From the NCBI GenBank assembly GCA_934122035.1, contig CAKOVP010000022.1, forward strand, positions 1 through 21,298: a DNA stretch of 21,298 bases, read 5' to 3'. Below the pieces are notes generated by a model, which was not told the origin of the DNA, did no database searches, and worked only from the letters and a program-made list of their open reading frames with translations. This DNA is from an uncultured Clostridia bacterium (GTDB lineage: Bacteria; Bacillota; Clostridia; TANB77; CAG-508). This document shows positions 5,672 through 14,038 of the stretch, piece after piece (positions within the stretch are counted from its first letter, which is position 1; each line of letters starts with the position of its first letter). The position numbers and the translations under genes are program-made.

Positions 5672-6844
5672 ATGGCTTCAAAAGGAAGAAGAATGGCAGA
5701 AGAGCCTAAAGAAAGAAAAGTACAAGAAAATTATAATCCAGAACAATATAAATATGGAGCATATGAAAGAAATTTAGAAAGAGAAGAAGAAATAAAAATG
5801 AAAAACCAAAAAAAGAAGCATAAAAGACTCAGAATTTTCTTAATAATAATTTTAATAATAGTAATTATTATTTCGGGACTTGTACTTGCTGGATATGGTT
5901 TTGTAAATGGAAAAATAAATAAAGTACAAAAAGAAAATATTGATGTAGAAGAAATTGGAATAAACGAAGAAACATCTAAGCAACTAGAAGGATACAGAAA
6001 TATTGCACTACTTGGAATAGACAGTAGAGCAGATGACTATGGACTAGGAAATAGAAGTGACTGTATGATAATTGCTAGTATAAATGAAAAAACAAATGAG
6101 GTAAAATTAATATCTGTTTATAGAGACACTTATGTATATGTTACAGAAAATGGAACAAAGAAATTGGACAAGATAACACATGCATATTCTTATGGTGGAG
6201 CACAAAATGCTTTAAAATCATTAAACGAAGCTTTAGACCTTAACATAACAGAATATGTTACAGTTAACTTTGACGCTGTAATTGCTGCAGTAAATAGTTT
6301 GGGTGGAGTTTATATAGATATAGATAGCTCAGAATTAAAATACATAAATAGTTATATAGATGCAACATCAAAATCTTCAGAAATAAAGTCAAGTCATCTT
6401 TCTACTACAGGAAGACAAAAATTAGATGGGGTTCAGGCAGTTGCATACTCTAGAATTAGATATACATCAGGTGGAGACTATAAAAGAACAGAAAGAATGA
6501 GAACTGTTATAGAGGCAATGCTTAGCAAGGCCAAAACATTGGGAATAGGACAATTAAATAGTTTTGCAGATACCATTTTGCCAAAAATTAGAACAAATAT
6601 ATCTTCATCAGAAATATGGGGATTAGTACCAAGTCTTGCTTCTTTTAAAGTTACGGGAAGTATAGGATGGCCATACGAAACTAAAGGTATAACTCTAGAT
6701 AGATGGTATGGTGTTCCAGTAACACTAGAAAATAATGTTATAAAACTTCATAAAGAAGCTTTTGGACAAGAGGATTATGAGGCTCCATCAACAGTAAAAG
6801 AAATGAGTAATGCAATAATAAATAAAACTGGATATACAAAATAG
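5672..6844 (+). CDS. LytR-CpsA-Psr (LCP) family cell-wall polymer ligase
   Basis: LCP enzymes transfer lipid-linked polymers (teichoic acid, capsule, secondary wall polysaccharide) to peptidoglycan on the outer membrane face. This 390-residue protein has a highly charged cytoplasmic N terminus (1-53), one membrane segment (about 55-78) and an extracellular LCP domain (about 108-285). Family signatures are NIALLGIDSR (110-118, with Asp117), NRSD (127-130, Arg128 and Asp130), VYRDTYV (149-155, Arg151), KITHAYSYGG and YSRIRYT...DYKRTERMR (259-277, with Arg261, Asp269, Arg272 and Arg275). These are the residues that hold pyrophosphate and metal in characterised members. About 100 residues follow the domain. 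It is the first gene behind the 5609-5637 promoter, with AAGGAG 8 nt before ATG, and ends in TAG. Its place at the head of the cluster suggests it attaches the product made here. Confidence 0.93.
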   Translation: MASKGRRMAEEPKERKVQENYNPEQYKYGAYERNLEREEEIKMKNQKKKHKRLRIFLIIILIIVIIISGLVLAGYGFVNGKINKVQKENIDVEEIGINEETSKQLEGYRNIALLGIDSRADDYGLGNRSDCMIIASINEKTNEVKLISVYRDTYVYVTENGTKKLDKITHAYSYGGAQNALKSLNEALDLNITEYVTVNFDAVIAAVNSLGGVYIDIDSSELKYINSYIDATSKSSEIKSSHLSTTGRQKLDGVQAVAYSRIRYTSGGDYKRTERMRTVIEAMLSKAKTLGIGQLNSFADTILPKIRTNISSSEIWGLVPSLASFKVTGSIGWPYETKGITLDRWYGVPVTLENNVIKLHKEAFGQEDYEAPSTVKEMSNAIINKTGYTK

Positions 6845-6909
6845 AAAGTTCAAACATTAATATGTTGAATTAACGGTGTTAAACGATAAGATAGAAGGGA
6901 ATGTTTGCT

Positions 6910-7665
6910 ATGAACAAAGGCAACTTAGCTATAAAAGAAGAACTTGATAATATTGCAATAGAAGACACAATTATAGATATTACCCAAAGCGAACAAATAG
7001 AGAACATAATAAATGAAGACAAAAACATAAAAAAACCTAATATTATATATACAATTATAAAAAAGGCAGTAGATGTAATGTCTGGAATTGTAGGAACAAT
7101 TTTATTATTACCCATAATATTAATAGTGTGGATAATGAGATTAGTATTAAAAGAAAATGATGGTCCATTGTTCTTTGAACAAATAAGAATTGGGAAAAAT
7201 GGAAAACAATTTAGAATGTATAAATTTAGAACAATGGTAATGGAAGCAGACGAAAAATTATTTAAATATTTAGAAGAAAATCCAGAAGCTAAAAAAGAAT
7301 ATAAAAAATATAAAAAGTTAAAAAATGATCCAAGAATTACAAAACTAGGAAAAATACTAAGAAAAACAAGCATAGACGAGTTTCCACAATTTATTAATGT
7401 ATTAAAAGGAGAAATGAGTCTAGTAGGTCCAAGACCATACCTACACAGAGAAAAAGAAGATCTTGGTGGGTATTACTATGATATAATAAAAAATGTAAAA
7501 CCAGGAATTACAGGTTATTGGCAAGTAAATGGAAGAAATGATGTAGACTTTGAAGAAAGAGCATATATGGATACCTATTACATAGAACATAGAGGAATAA
7601 TAATGGACTTAAAAATAATATTAAAAACTTTTCTAAAAATATTTAGAAAAGAAGGGGCAGTATAA
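6910..7665 (+). CDS. Initiating sugar-1-phosphate transferase (bacterial sugar transferase, small-PGT type)
   Basis: This enzyme would move a sugar-1-phosphate from a nucleotide sugar to undecaprenyl phosphate, the first step of polysaccharide synthesis at the inner membrane face. From ATG 6910 it has 251 residues: an acidic N-terminal extension of about 45, a re-entrant membrane helix (about 56-80), KFRTM (105-109), the catalytic Asp156-Glu157 pair in SIDEFPQ, VGPRPY (172-177) and PGITGYWQVNGR near 198-209. This is the compact monotopic form (PglC and the C-terminal half of WbaP/WcaJ), without the multi-pass N-terminal domain. I preferred ATG 6910 over ATG 6901 because the ribosome site GAAGGGA ends at 6900, directly against the earlier ATG but 9 nt before the later one. 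The sugar is not predictable. It is second in the operon. Confidence 0.92.
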   Translation: MNKGNLAIKEELDNIAIEDTIIDITQSEQIENIINEDKNIKKPNIIYTIIKKAVDVMSGIVGTILLLPIILIVWIMRLVLKENDGPLFFEQIRIGKNGKQFRMYKFRTMVMEADEKLFKYLEENPEAKKEYKKYKKLKNDPRITKLGKILRKTSIDEFPQFINVLKGEMSLVGPRPYLHREKEDLGGYYYDIIKNVKPGITGYWQVNGRNDVDFEERAYMDTYYIEHRGIIMDLKIILKTFLKIFRKEGAV

Positions 7666-7684
7666 AATAAAGAGGAGAAACAAC

Positions 7685-8476
7685 GTGAAAGACATAAAAG
7701 TAATAGTTGCAGCACATAAAAAATATCAAATGCCAGATGACGAAATGTATGTACCAGTACAAGTAGGTGCAGAAGGAAAAGAAAAGATAGAAAAATATAT
7801 ACAAGACAATACAGGAGACAACATATCTTTAAAAAACCCATACTTTTGCGAACTAACAGGCTTATACTGGGCTTGGAAAAATTTAGATGCAGACTATAAA
7901 GGATTAGTTCATTATAGAAGATATTTCTCTTGTGCTAAAAAAGTTCCTAAAGAAGAAACAGAAAAATTTAAAATAGTACTTACAAAGAAACAGGCAGAAG
8001 AGAAACTAGAAAAAGTAGATGTAATACTTCCTAAAAAAAGAAACTATTATGTCGAAAATTTATATTCTCACTATGGACATACAATGTATGTAGAACCTTT
8101 AGATGAAACAAGAAAAATAATAGAAGAAAAATATCCAGAATACTTAGAAGAATTTGATAAATTACATAAGAGAACATCAGCACATATGTTTAATATGTTC
8201 ATAATGAAAAAGGAAGTTTTAAACGATTACTGTAACTGGCTTTTTGACATATTATTTGAATTAGAAAAAAGAACAGATGAGAGCAAATATGATAGTTTCC
8301 ATGCAAGATTTTACGGAAGAATATCCGAACTTTTATTAGATGTTTGGATAAACAAAAATCAAATAAAATACGAAGAAATAAAAGTAATAGATATGCAAAA
8401 TGTAAATTGGTGGAAGAAGGGAACAAGCTTCTTAATGGCAAAATTTACAGGAAAAAAATATGAAAAGAGTTTTTAA
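7685..8476 (+). CDS. DUF4422 family probable glycosyltransferase
   Basis: This 263-residue cytoplasmic protein carries the features of the DUF4422 family, found in capsule and exopolysaccharide loci and considered glycosyltransferases. It has a short N-terminal strand (IKVIVAAHKKY), NPYFCELTGLYWAWKN (51-66), the signature HYRRYF (76-81), then VDVILPKKRNYYVENLYSHYGH and AHMFNMFIMKKEVLNDYCNWLF. It starts at GTG 7685, 7 nt after GAGGAG (7672-7677). It is tightly spaced after the initiating transferase, so it probably adds one of the early sugars of the repeat unit. Donor and acceptor are unknown. I see no membrane segment. Confidence 0.85.
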   Translation: MKDIKVIVAAHKKYQMPDDEMYVPVQVGAEGKEKIEKYIQDNTGDNISLKNPYFCELTGLYWAWKNLDADYKGLVHYRRYFSCAKKVPKEETEKFKIVLTKKQAEEKLEKVDVILPKKRNYYVENLYSHYGHTMYVEPLDETRKIIEEKYPEYLEEFDKLHKRTSAHMFNMFIMKKEVLNDYCNWLFDILFELEKRTDESKYDSFHARFYGRISELLLDVWINKNQIKYEEIKVIDMQNVNWWKKGTSFLMAKFTGKKYEKSF

Positions 8477-8488
8477 AAGGGAAAAGAT

Positions 8489-9631
8489 ATGATTATCTAT
8501 ATAATAATGTTAATAATTTCAATACTATTTATGTATGCATCCACTAAAGTAAAGAAAAAATGGCAAAAATGTTGTTGCTATATAATGACATTCTTACCTT
8601 TTTTTCTAGTGTCTGCTTTAAGATACGATTTAGGAACCGACTATTTAAGAAGATATAATTTTGATTACCATAGAATTGCAAATGGTATAGATGTAAAAAA
8701 TATGGAGATTGGATTTAAGACAATAATTAGAATATGTTTATTATTCTCACAAGAATCAACAGCATTATTTATTGTTACTTCTGCAATCACAGTAGGACTT
8801 ATTATGTATACAATTATTACTAAGTCTAAATATCCAATATTAAGTATTTTAATCTTCTTTTTAGGTGGTTTCTTTTTTGATTCACTAAATATTGTTAGAC
8901 AATATCTAGCTGTTAGTTTAATTGTAGTAGCATATCCATTTTTGCTAGATAAAAAGAAATATTTTTTATATGCTATATTTGTAATTCTAGCTGGATTAAT
9001 GCATAGTACGGCATTTATAATGCTAGCATTAATGTTACTTGATAAAAAAATGTTAGCAGATTGGAAATGGGTTATTCCGGTTACTGCAATAATATTAATA
9101 TTAAATGAGAATCTAATGCAAATAGTAAAACTATGCGTTCAAAATACAAGATTTAATGTGTATCTAACCGGCAAATTTGCTAAAGGAGATGTATCTGAGT
9201 TATATATAATTGAAAATGTATTAGTTTACATCTTTATGTACTATATATACAGAAAAAATAAGGCATTAGACAATGTAAAAAAAGAAGATATTTTATTCTT
9301 AAATGTTCAAGCAGTATCATTAATTATGATGGCTCTTGGTGCCTGTCATATGTTATTTATAAGAATAGCATTATATTTTGAAGTATTCCAAATTATTTCA
9401 GTTCCATATTACATAAGTGTAATACCAAGTAAAAAAATAATTGAAGACATAAAACAAAGAATAAAAGGCAAGGTAAACTTACAAAAGTTACAAAAAAATC
9501 TAAAAAATTATGTTATAGTTGCATTTATTTTAGGTTTTGCAGTAGTTTTTACAAGAACAAATATTATGAAAAATACTAATCAGGTATTACCATATAAAAC
9601 AATAATAAACAAAAATATATCTATAAAATAG
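8489..9631 (+). CDS. epsG: EpsG-family polysaccharide polymerase (Wzy-like)
   Basis: This is an integral membrane protein of 380 residues with about ten hydrophobic segments. The EpsG-family motif ALRYDLGTDYLRRY (43-56) follows the first two helices. Later motifs include DSLNIVRQYLAVSL and GLMHSTAFIMLALMLL, with the conserved RQ and MHSTA elements of the family. EpsG proteins join flipped repeat units into chains on the outer face, in the manner of Wzy. It follows the DUF4422 gene by 12 nt, with an AAAAGGGA ribosome site, and ends in TAG 10 nt before the next gene. Its presence with a Wzx-like flippase at 14039 indicates a polymerase-flippase route rather than ABC export. Confidence 0.85.
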   Translation: MIIYIIMLIISILFMYASTKVKKKWQKCCCYIMTFLPFFLVSALRYDLGTDYLRRYNFDYHRIANGIDVKNMEIGFKTIIRICLLFSQESTALFIVTSAITVGLIMYTIITKSKYPILSILIFFLGGFFFDSLNIVRQYLAVSLIVVAYPFLLDKKKYFLYAIFVILAGLMHSTAFIMLALMLLDKKMLADWKWVIPVTAIILILNENLMQIVKLCVQNTRFNVYLTGKFAKGDVSELYIIENVLVYIFMYYIYRKNKALDNVKKEDILFLNVQAVSLIMMALGACHMLFIRIALYFEVFQIISVPYYISVIPSKKIIEDIKQRIKGKVNLQKLQKNLKNYVIVAFILGFAVVFTRTNIMKNTNQVLPYKTIINKNISIK

Positions 9632-9641
9632 GAGAACAATT

Positions 9642-11936
9642 ATGAAAATAGATTTTATTACAAGACACTCAGTACCAAACTATGGCTCTATATTACAAAC
9701 ATACAGTATGCAAAAAGCCTTAGAAAAAATGGGATATGACTCAGAAGTAATAAATTACATAAAAGAAGAAGAAACAAATGCTAAATCTGTTAATACAAAC
9801 TATAATGGCAAAACTTCTGGTTTAAAAGGAAAAATAAAAAAAGCTATTTATTGCATAGTCCAAAGACCGAATGTTACAAAAATGAATAATAAATTTACTG
9901 AATATAGAAATAAATACTTAAAACAAACAGAAGTAGAGTATCATTCTTCTAAAGAGCTAAAAGAAAATTTACCAGAAGCAGATATATATTGTACAGGTAG
10001 CGACCAAATTTGGGGCAAGATTGGTTCAGAAGAATATGATGCAACATATTTTTTAGATTTTGTTCCAGAAAATAAAAAATGTATAGCATATGCTGCAAGC
10101 TTTGGAGTAGATAAACTTCCAACAAATTTAGATAATAATTTAGAGAATCTTTTAAAAAAATATGAAACAATTTTAGTAAGAGAAGACTCAGCAGAAAAGA
10201 TAATTAGAAAAAAAGGATTCACTAATGTAAAACAAGTTGTGGATCCAACGCTATTATTAGAAAGTGAAGAATGGAATAAGATCTGTGAACCTACAAAATT
10301 AGATGGCAAAGAATATATTTTAATATATCAATTACACCATAATAAAGAAATGGAAAATTACATTAAAAATTTAAAAAAACACACTAAATTGCCTGTATAT
10401 AGAATTCATCCATCATTATATTATGGATTAAAACCAGGAAAATTTATTCATTTACCAACACCTGGACAATTTGTAACATACATAAAAAATGCTAAATATA
10501 TAATAACAGATTCATTCCATGGCACAGTATTTTCTTTAATATTTAACAAACAATTTGTTGACATTTTACCAGGAAAAACTGCAACTAGAATAGAAAGTAT
10601 ATTAAAATTAGTAGGACTAGAAGATAGAATATTAAGAGATAACAAAGATTACAGTTTTTTAAACAAAGAAATAGACTTTGAAAATGCTAATAAAATACTA
10701 GAAAATGAAAGAGAAGAATCAATAAAAGACCTAAAAAATGCAATAGAGCCATTAAAAAAAAACATCAATAATATAAATAAATACATTATCTGTGCTGGCT
10801 GCAGATGCTGTGAAAAAATATGTCCTGTAAATGCAATAGAAATGAAAGAAAATAAAGAAGGTTTTATAGAACCTGTTGTAAATGAAGAAAAATGTATATC
10901 TTGCGGTTTATGTTTAAAGAGATGTCCTCAAATTAATAAATTGGAGATAGAAGGAATAGAACAAAAAGCATATGCAACACAAAATAAAAATGAGGAAGAT
11001 CTAAAAATTAGTTCTTCTGGAGGAATGTTTATTGCCTTTGCTAAAAACATAATTAGTCAAGATGGAGTAGTTTATGGAGCTGCATACGACCAAAACTTAA
11101 AAGTTAATCATATAAGAGTGGAAAATATAGAAGAACTAAAACTACTTCAAGGTTCAAAATATGTTCAAAGTGATACAGCAGATACTTTTGAACAGACAAA
11201 GAATGACCTTATTTCTGGTAGAAAAGTATTATTTTCTGGTACACCTTGCCAGATTGCTGGATTAAAACAATACCTAGGAAAAGACTATGAAAATCTATAT
11301 ACAATTGATATTGTATGCCACGGAGTGCCAAGTCAAAAATTATTTGAAAAGTATAAAAATTCGTTAGAAGCAAAGGAAAACAGTAAAATAGACCAATTCG
11401 ATTTTAGAGACAAAACAGAAAAAGGTTGGGGACTAAACTTAAGAATCAAATATCAAAATAATAAAGTAACAAAAAAAGCATCTTGTTTTGATTCATATTA
11501 TAAATCTTTCTTAGCAGGAAACACATATAGAAGATGCTGTTATGACTGTAAATATGCCAATTTAAATAGAGTTGGAGATATCACAATAGCAGATTTTTGG
11601 GGAATAGAAGAAACAAATAGTAAAATAGATATTAAAAAGGGTGTGTCTGCAGTTATTGTAAATTCAAGAAAAGGACAAAAAATATTTGAAGACATACAAC
11701 AAGATATAATTGCAGAAGAAACGAGTATAGAAAGTGTAACAAAACGAAATTTAAATTTAAAAAGACCAACTCCATTTCCAGCTATAAGAAAAACTGTTTA
11801 CAATTCAATAGATAATAAACAGTATAAAGAATATACAAAGGAAAATTTACACTTTAGAATTAATCCAAAAGACATTATAAAACAGGTAATGCCACAAAAA
11901 TTAAAAAATACAATAAAGAAAACTTTAAAAAAATAA
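9642..11936 (+). CDS. Polysaccharide pyruvyltransferase fused to ferredoxin and FrhB/F420-hydrogenase beta domains
   Basis: Three modules lie in 764 residues. Residues 1-375 are a polysaccharide pyruvyltransferase-type GT-B fold: SVPNYGSILQTYSMQKAL near the N terminus, the internal TGSDQIWG, and TDSFHGT (289-295). A two-cluster 4Fe-4S ferredoxin follows, with Cys384, 387, 390 and 394, then Cys418, 421, 424 and 428, both in Cx2Cx2Cx3CP spacing. The rest is the FrhB/FdhB family: SSSGGMF (457-463), SGTPCQIAGL around Cys536, DIVCHGVP, a Cys-rich YRRCCYDCKYA and GDITIADFWGI. Proteins of the FrhB type bind flavin and pass electrons to a cofactor. Why one would be joined to a pyruvyltransferase is not established; a redox step on the sugar or on the pyruvyl group is only a guess. 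It is in the middle of the operon, 10 nt after epsG. Confidence 0.88.
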   Translation: MKIDFITRHSVPNYGSILQTYSMQKALEKMGYDSEVINYIKEEETNAKSVNTNYNGKTSGLKGKIKKAIYCIVQRPNVTKMNNKFTEYRNKYLKQTEVEYHSSKELKENLPEADIYCTGSDQIWGKIGSEEYDATYFLDFVPENKKCIAYAASFGVDKLPTNLDNNLENLLKKYETILVREDSAEKIIRKKGFTNVKQVVDPTLLLESEEWNKICEPTKLDGKEYILIYQLHHNKEMENYIKNLKKHTKLPVYRIHPSLYYGLKPGKFIHLPTPGQFVTYIKNAKYIITDSFHGTVFSLIFNKQFVDILPGKTATRIESILKLVGLEDRILRDNKDYSFLNKEIDFENANKILENEREESIKDLKNAIEPLKKNINNINKYIICAGCRCCEKICPVNAIEMKENKEGFIEPVVNEEKCISCGLCLKRCPQINKLEIEGIEQKAYATQNKNEEDLKISSSGGMFIAFAKNIISQDGVVYGAAYDQNLKVNHIRVENIEELKLLQGSKYVQSDTADTFEQTKNDLISGRKVLFSGTPCQIAGLKQYLGKDYENLYTIDIVCHGVPSQKLFEKYKNSLEAKENSKIDQFDFRDKTEKGWGLNLRIKYQNNKVTKKASCFDSYYKSFLAGNTYRRCCYDCKYANLNRVGDITIADFWGIEETNSKIDIKKGVSAVIVNSRKGQKIFEDIQQDIIAEETSIESVTKRNLNLKRPTPFPAIRKTVYNSIDNKQYKEYTKENLHFRINPKDIIKQVMPQKLKNTIKKTLKK

Positions 11937-11948
11937 TAGGAGATAACA

Positions 11949-12974
11949 GTGAAAAGAATAAGTATAATCATACCAGTTCATAATGTGGAAAAATACTTAG
12001 AAAAGTGCTTAAACAGCATAATTTCACAAATAAATGAACAAGATGAAATTATATTAATAAATGACAATTCGCAGGATTCATCAGAACAAATTTGTAAAAA
12101 ATTTGTAGAACAATATAATAATATAAAACTAGAAAATGGAATTTATGGTGGACCATCGAAAACAAGAAACATTGGGATAAACATAGCAACAGGAAAATAT
12201 ATAATGTTTGTCGATTCGGATGACTACTTAAAAAACAATTATATAAGCCGAATGATGGAAAATATAGAAAGCTATAATCTAAAGGTATGTTCTTATTATT
12301 TTGAATATCTAGACGTAAACAAAATAAAACCACAAAAATATGATGAAAAGAAAACAGAAAATGAGATAATAGAGATTACGAAAGACGATTTCATAACTTT
12401 ATATGGTAGACAATTATTAAACCTTGTATGGAACAAAATATATTACGCAAATATAATAAAAGAAAATAACATTTTATTTGATGAAAACGTTACAAAAGGG
12501 GAAGACTTACTTTTTAATCTAGACTATATAAAATATATAAATACCAAGATAGCTGTAATAAATGAGCCATTGTATTACTATGTATCTAAAAAAACTGGTC
12601 TAAATAGAGCATTTAGAGAACCAATAGAAGATAGACTTAAAAGAACAGAAAATGTATACAAAAAAATGATGGCTATATCAGAAAAAAACAATAATATGAT
12701 TATTTCTGAAATTGTAAATATGTATTTTATACATTTAAGAAATTACATATCGGAAAATAATATTAAGCACAATATCAACAAAGAATTTGTAAGTAAGCTA
12801 GATAGACCAGAAATTAGAATAATGTTTGATAACATAAAAAATAATGAAATACCAAATTTAAAATTTGTTAAAAAATTATATTATAATAAAAAAATGATAT
12901 TTATGTTTTTATACAATAAATTAAACTTGAAATTAAGCAAAAGAAGTATCAAAAGAGAGGAAATTACTAAATGA
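11949..12974 (+). CDS. GT2-family glycosyltransferase
   Basis: This 341-residue inverting GT-A enzyme would transfer a sugar from a nucleotide donor to the growing lipid-linked unit. The N terminus is typical (ISIIIPVHNVEKYLEKCLNSI), the nucleotide-binding Asp39 lies in LINDNSQDSS, GGPSKTRNIGI follows at 67-77, and the DxD metal site is VDSDD (88-92). The acceptor-side GEDLLF motif lies near residue 180. The C-terminal 100 residues are basic and not assigned. It starts at GTG 11949 with GGAG upstream. The TGA overlaps the start of the next gene in ATGA (12971-12974), which implies translational coupling to the second pyruvyltransferase. Sugar specificity is not predictable. Confidence 0.92.
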   Translation: MKRISIIIPVHNVEKYLEKCLNSIISQINEQDEIILINDNSQDSSEQICKKFVEQYNNIKLENGIYGGPSKTRNIGINIATGKYIMFVDSDDYLKNNYISRMMENIESYNLKVCSYYFEYLDVNKIKPQKYDEKKTENEIIEITKDDFITLYGRQLLNLVWNKIYYANIIKENNILFDENVTKGEDLLFNLDYIKYINTKIAVINEPLYYYVSKKTGLNRAFREPIEDRLKRTENVYKKMMAISEKNNNMIISEIVNMYFIHLRNYISENNIKHNINKEFVSKLDRPEIRIMFDNIKNNEIPNLKFVKKLYYNKKMIFMFLYNKLNLKLSKRSIKREEITK

Positions 12975-13996
12975 AAATTTTTGTAAATGCATATTTAGAA
13001 AATAATTTAGGAGACGATTTATTTTTTGAAATATTACAAAATAGATATCCAAATCAAGAATATTATTTATTGTCTAGTTCATATAAAACAACAAATAAAA
13101 ATGTTCATATTATATCAAATGAAATAATTATTAAAGCAATTAGAAAATTACAAATGAAACAAATAATTGCAAACAAATGCGACATAAATGTTGTTATAGG
13201 CGGAAGTATGTATATGGAAACACAAAATAAAATACCTAAATTTTCACTTGGAAAAAATCCTTATTACATATTAGGCGCAAACTTTGGACCATATAAAACA
13301 AAAGAATATTTTAATGCTGCACATAAATTTTTTGCAGATGCACAAGATGTATGCTTTAGAGAAAGTTATTCATATGAGTTATTTAAAGACTTAAAAAATG
13401 TAAGATATGCTTCAGACATTGTATTTTCGCTAGATACAACTAATATAAAAAGTACTAACAATAAAAGAGTTGTATTTTCAATAATATCTTGCAAAAGAAA
13501 GATGAACGATAGTTATACGAGCATATATGAAAAAACAATTATAGATATGACAAAATATTTTATTAATCAAGGTTACGAAATATGCTATATGTCTTTTTGT
13601 AAAAATGAGGGAGACGAACAAGCAATAGAGGAAATAATTAGTAAATGTGACAAAGAAACAAAACAGCATATATCAAAATATTATTATAAAGGAAACATTA
13701 AAGAAGCATTAGAAGAACTTGCTAATTCTCAAATAATAGTTGGAGGAAGGTTCCATGCAAACATTCTAGGAATGTTACTAAAAAAGGCTGTAATTCCAAT
13801 GATGTATAGTGATAAGACAAAAAATGTTTTGGAAGATATGAACTTTAAGGGGAAAATATTAGATATAAGAAAATTAGATTCTTTCAATGCAGAAGAAATA
13901 AGCAAAGAAAATATGACTTATAAACAAGATTGTGAATTCCAAATAAAAGACGCACAAAAACATTTTGAAAAATTAGACAAAGTACTAAAAAATTGA
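12971..13996 (+). CDS. Polysaccharide pyruvyltransferase family protein (CsaB/WcaK-like)
   Basis: Members of this family add ketal-linked pyruvate from phosphoenolpyruvate to sugars of surface polysaccharides. CsaB in bacilli does so on the polymer recognised by SLH domains. The 341 residues contain the N-terminal ENNLGDDLFFEIL (10-22), VVIGGSMYME (74-83), PYYILGANFGPY, FREsYS near 125 and VGGRFHANILGMLL with Arg260 and His262, the usual catalytic-site region. It has no membrane segment and is probably cytoplasmic. Its ATG overlaps the preceding GT2 stop. This is the second pyruvyltransferase-type protein of the operon, and unlike the one at 9642 it has no extra domain. The nearby SLH proteins support a role in making their ligand, but CsaB orthology is not proven. 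Confidence 0.88.
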   Translation: MKIFVNAYLENNLGDDLFFEILQNRYPNQEYYLLSSSYKTTNKNVHIISNEIIIKAIRKLQMKQIIANKCDINVVIGGSMYMETQNKIPKFSLGKNPYYILGANFGPYKTKEYFNAAHKFFADAQDVCFRESYSYELFKDLKNVRYASDIVFSLDTTNIKSTNNKRVVFSIISCKRKMNDSYTSIYEKTIIDMTKYFINQGYEICYMSFCKNEGDEQAIEEIISKCDKETKQHISKYYYKGNIKEALEELANSQIIVGGRFHANILGMLLKKAVIPMMYSDKTKNVLEDMNFKGKILDIRKLDSFNAEEISKENMTYKQDCEFQIKDAQKHFEKLDKVLKN

Positions 13997-14038
13997 ATAT
14001 AAACATGATTTTAACAAAAGGAGTAATGCAACTAAAAA

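Noticed and set aside
6901..6909. ATG 6901 as start of the sugar transferase
   Set aside because: The ribosome site ends one base before it, too close for initiation. ATG 6910 has 9-nt spacing.
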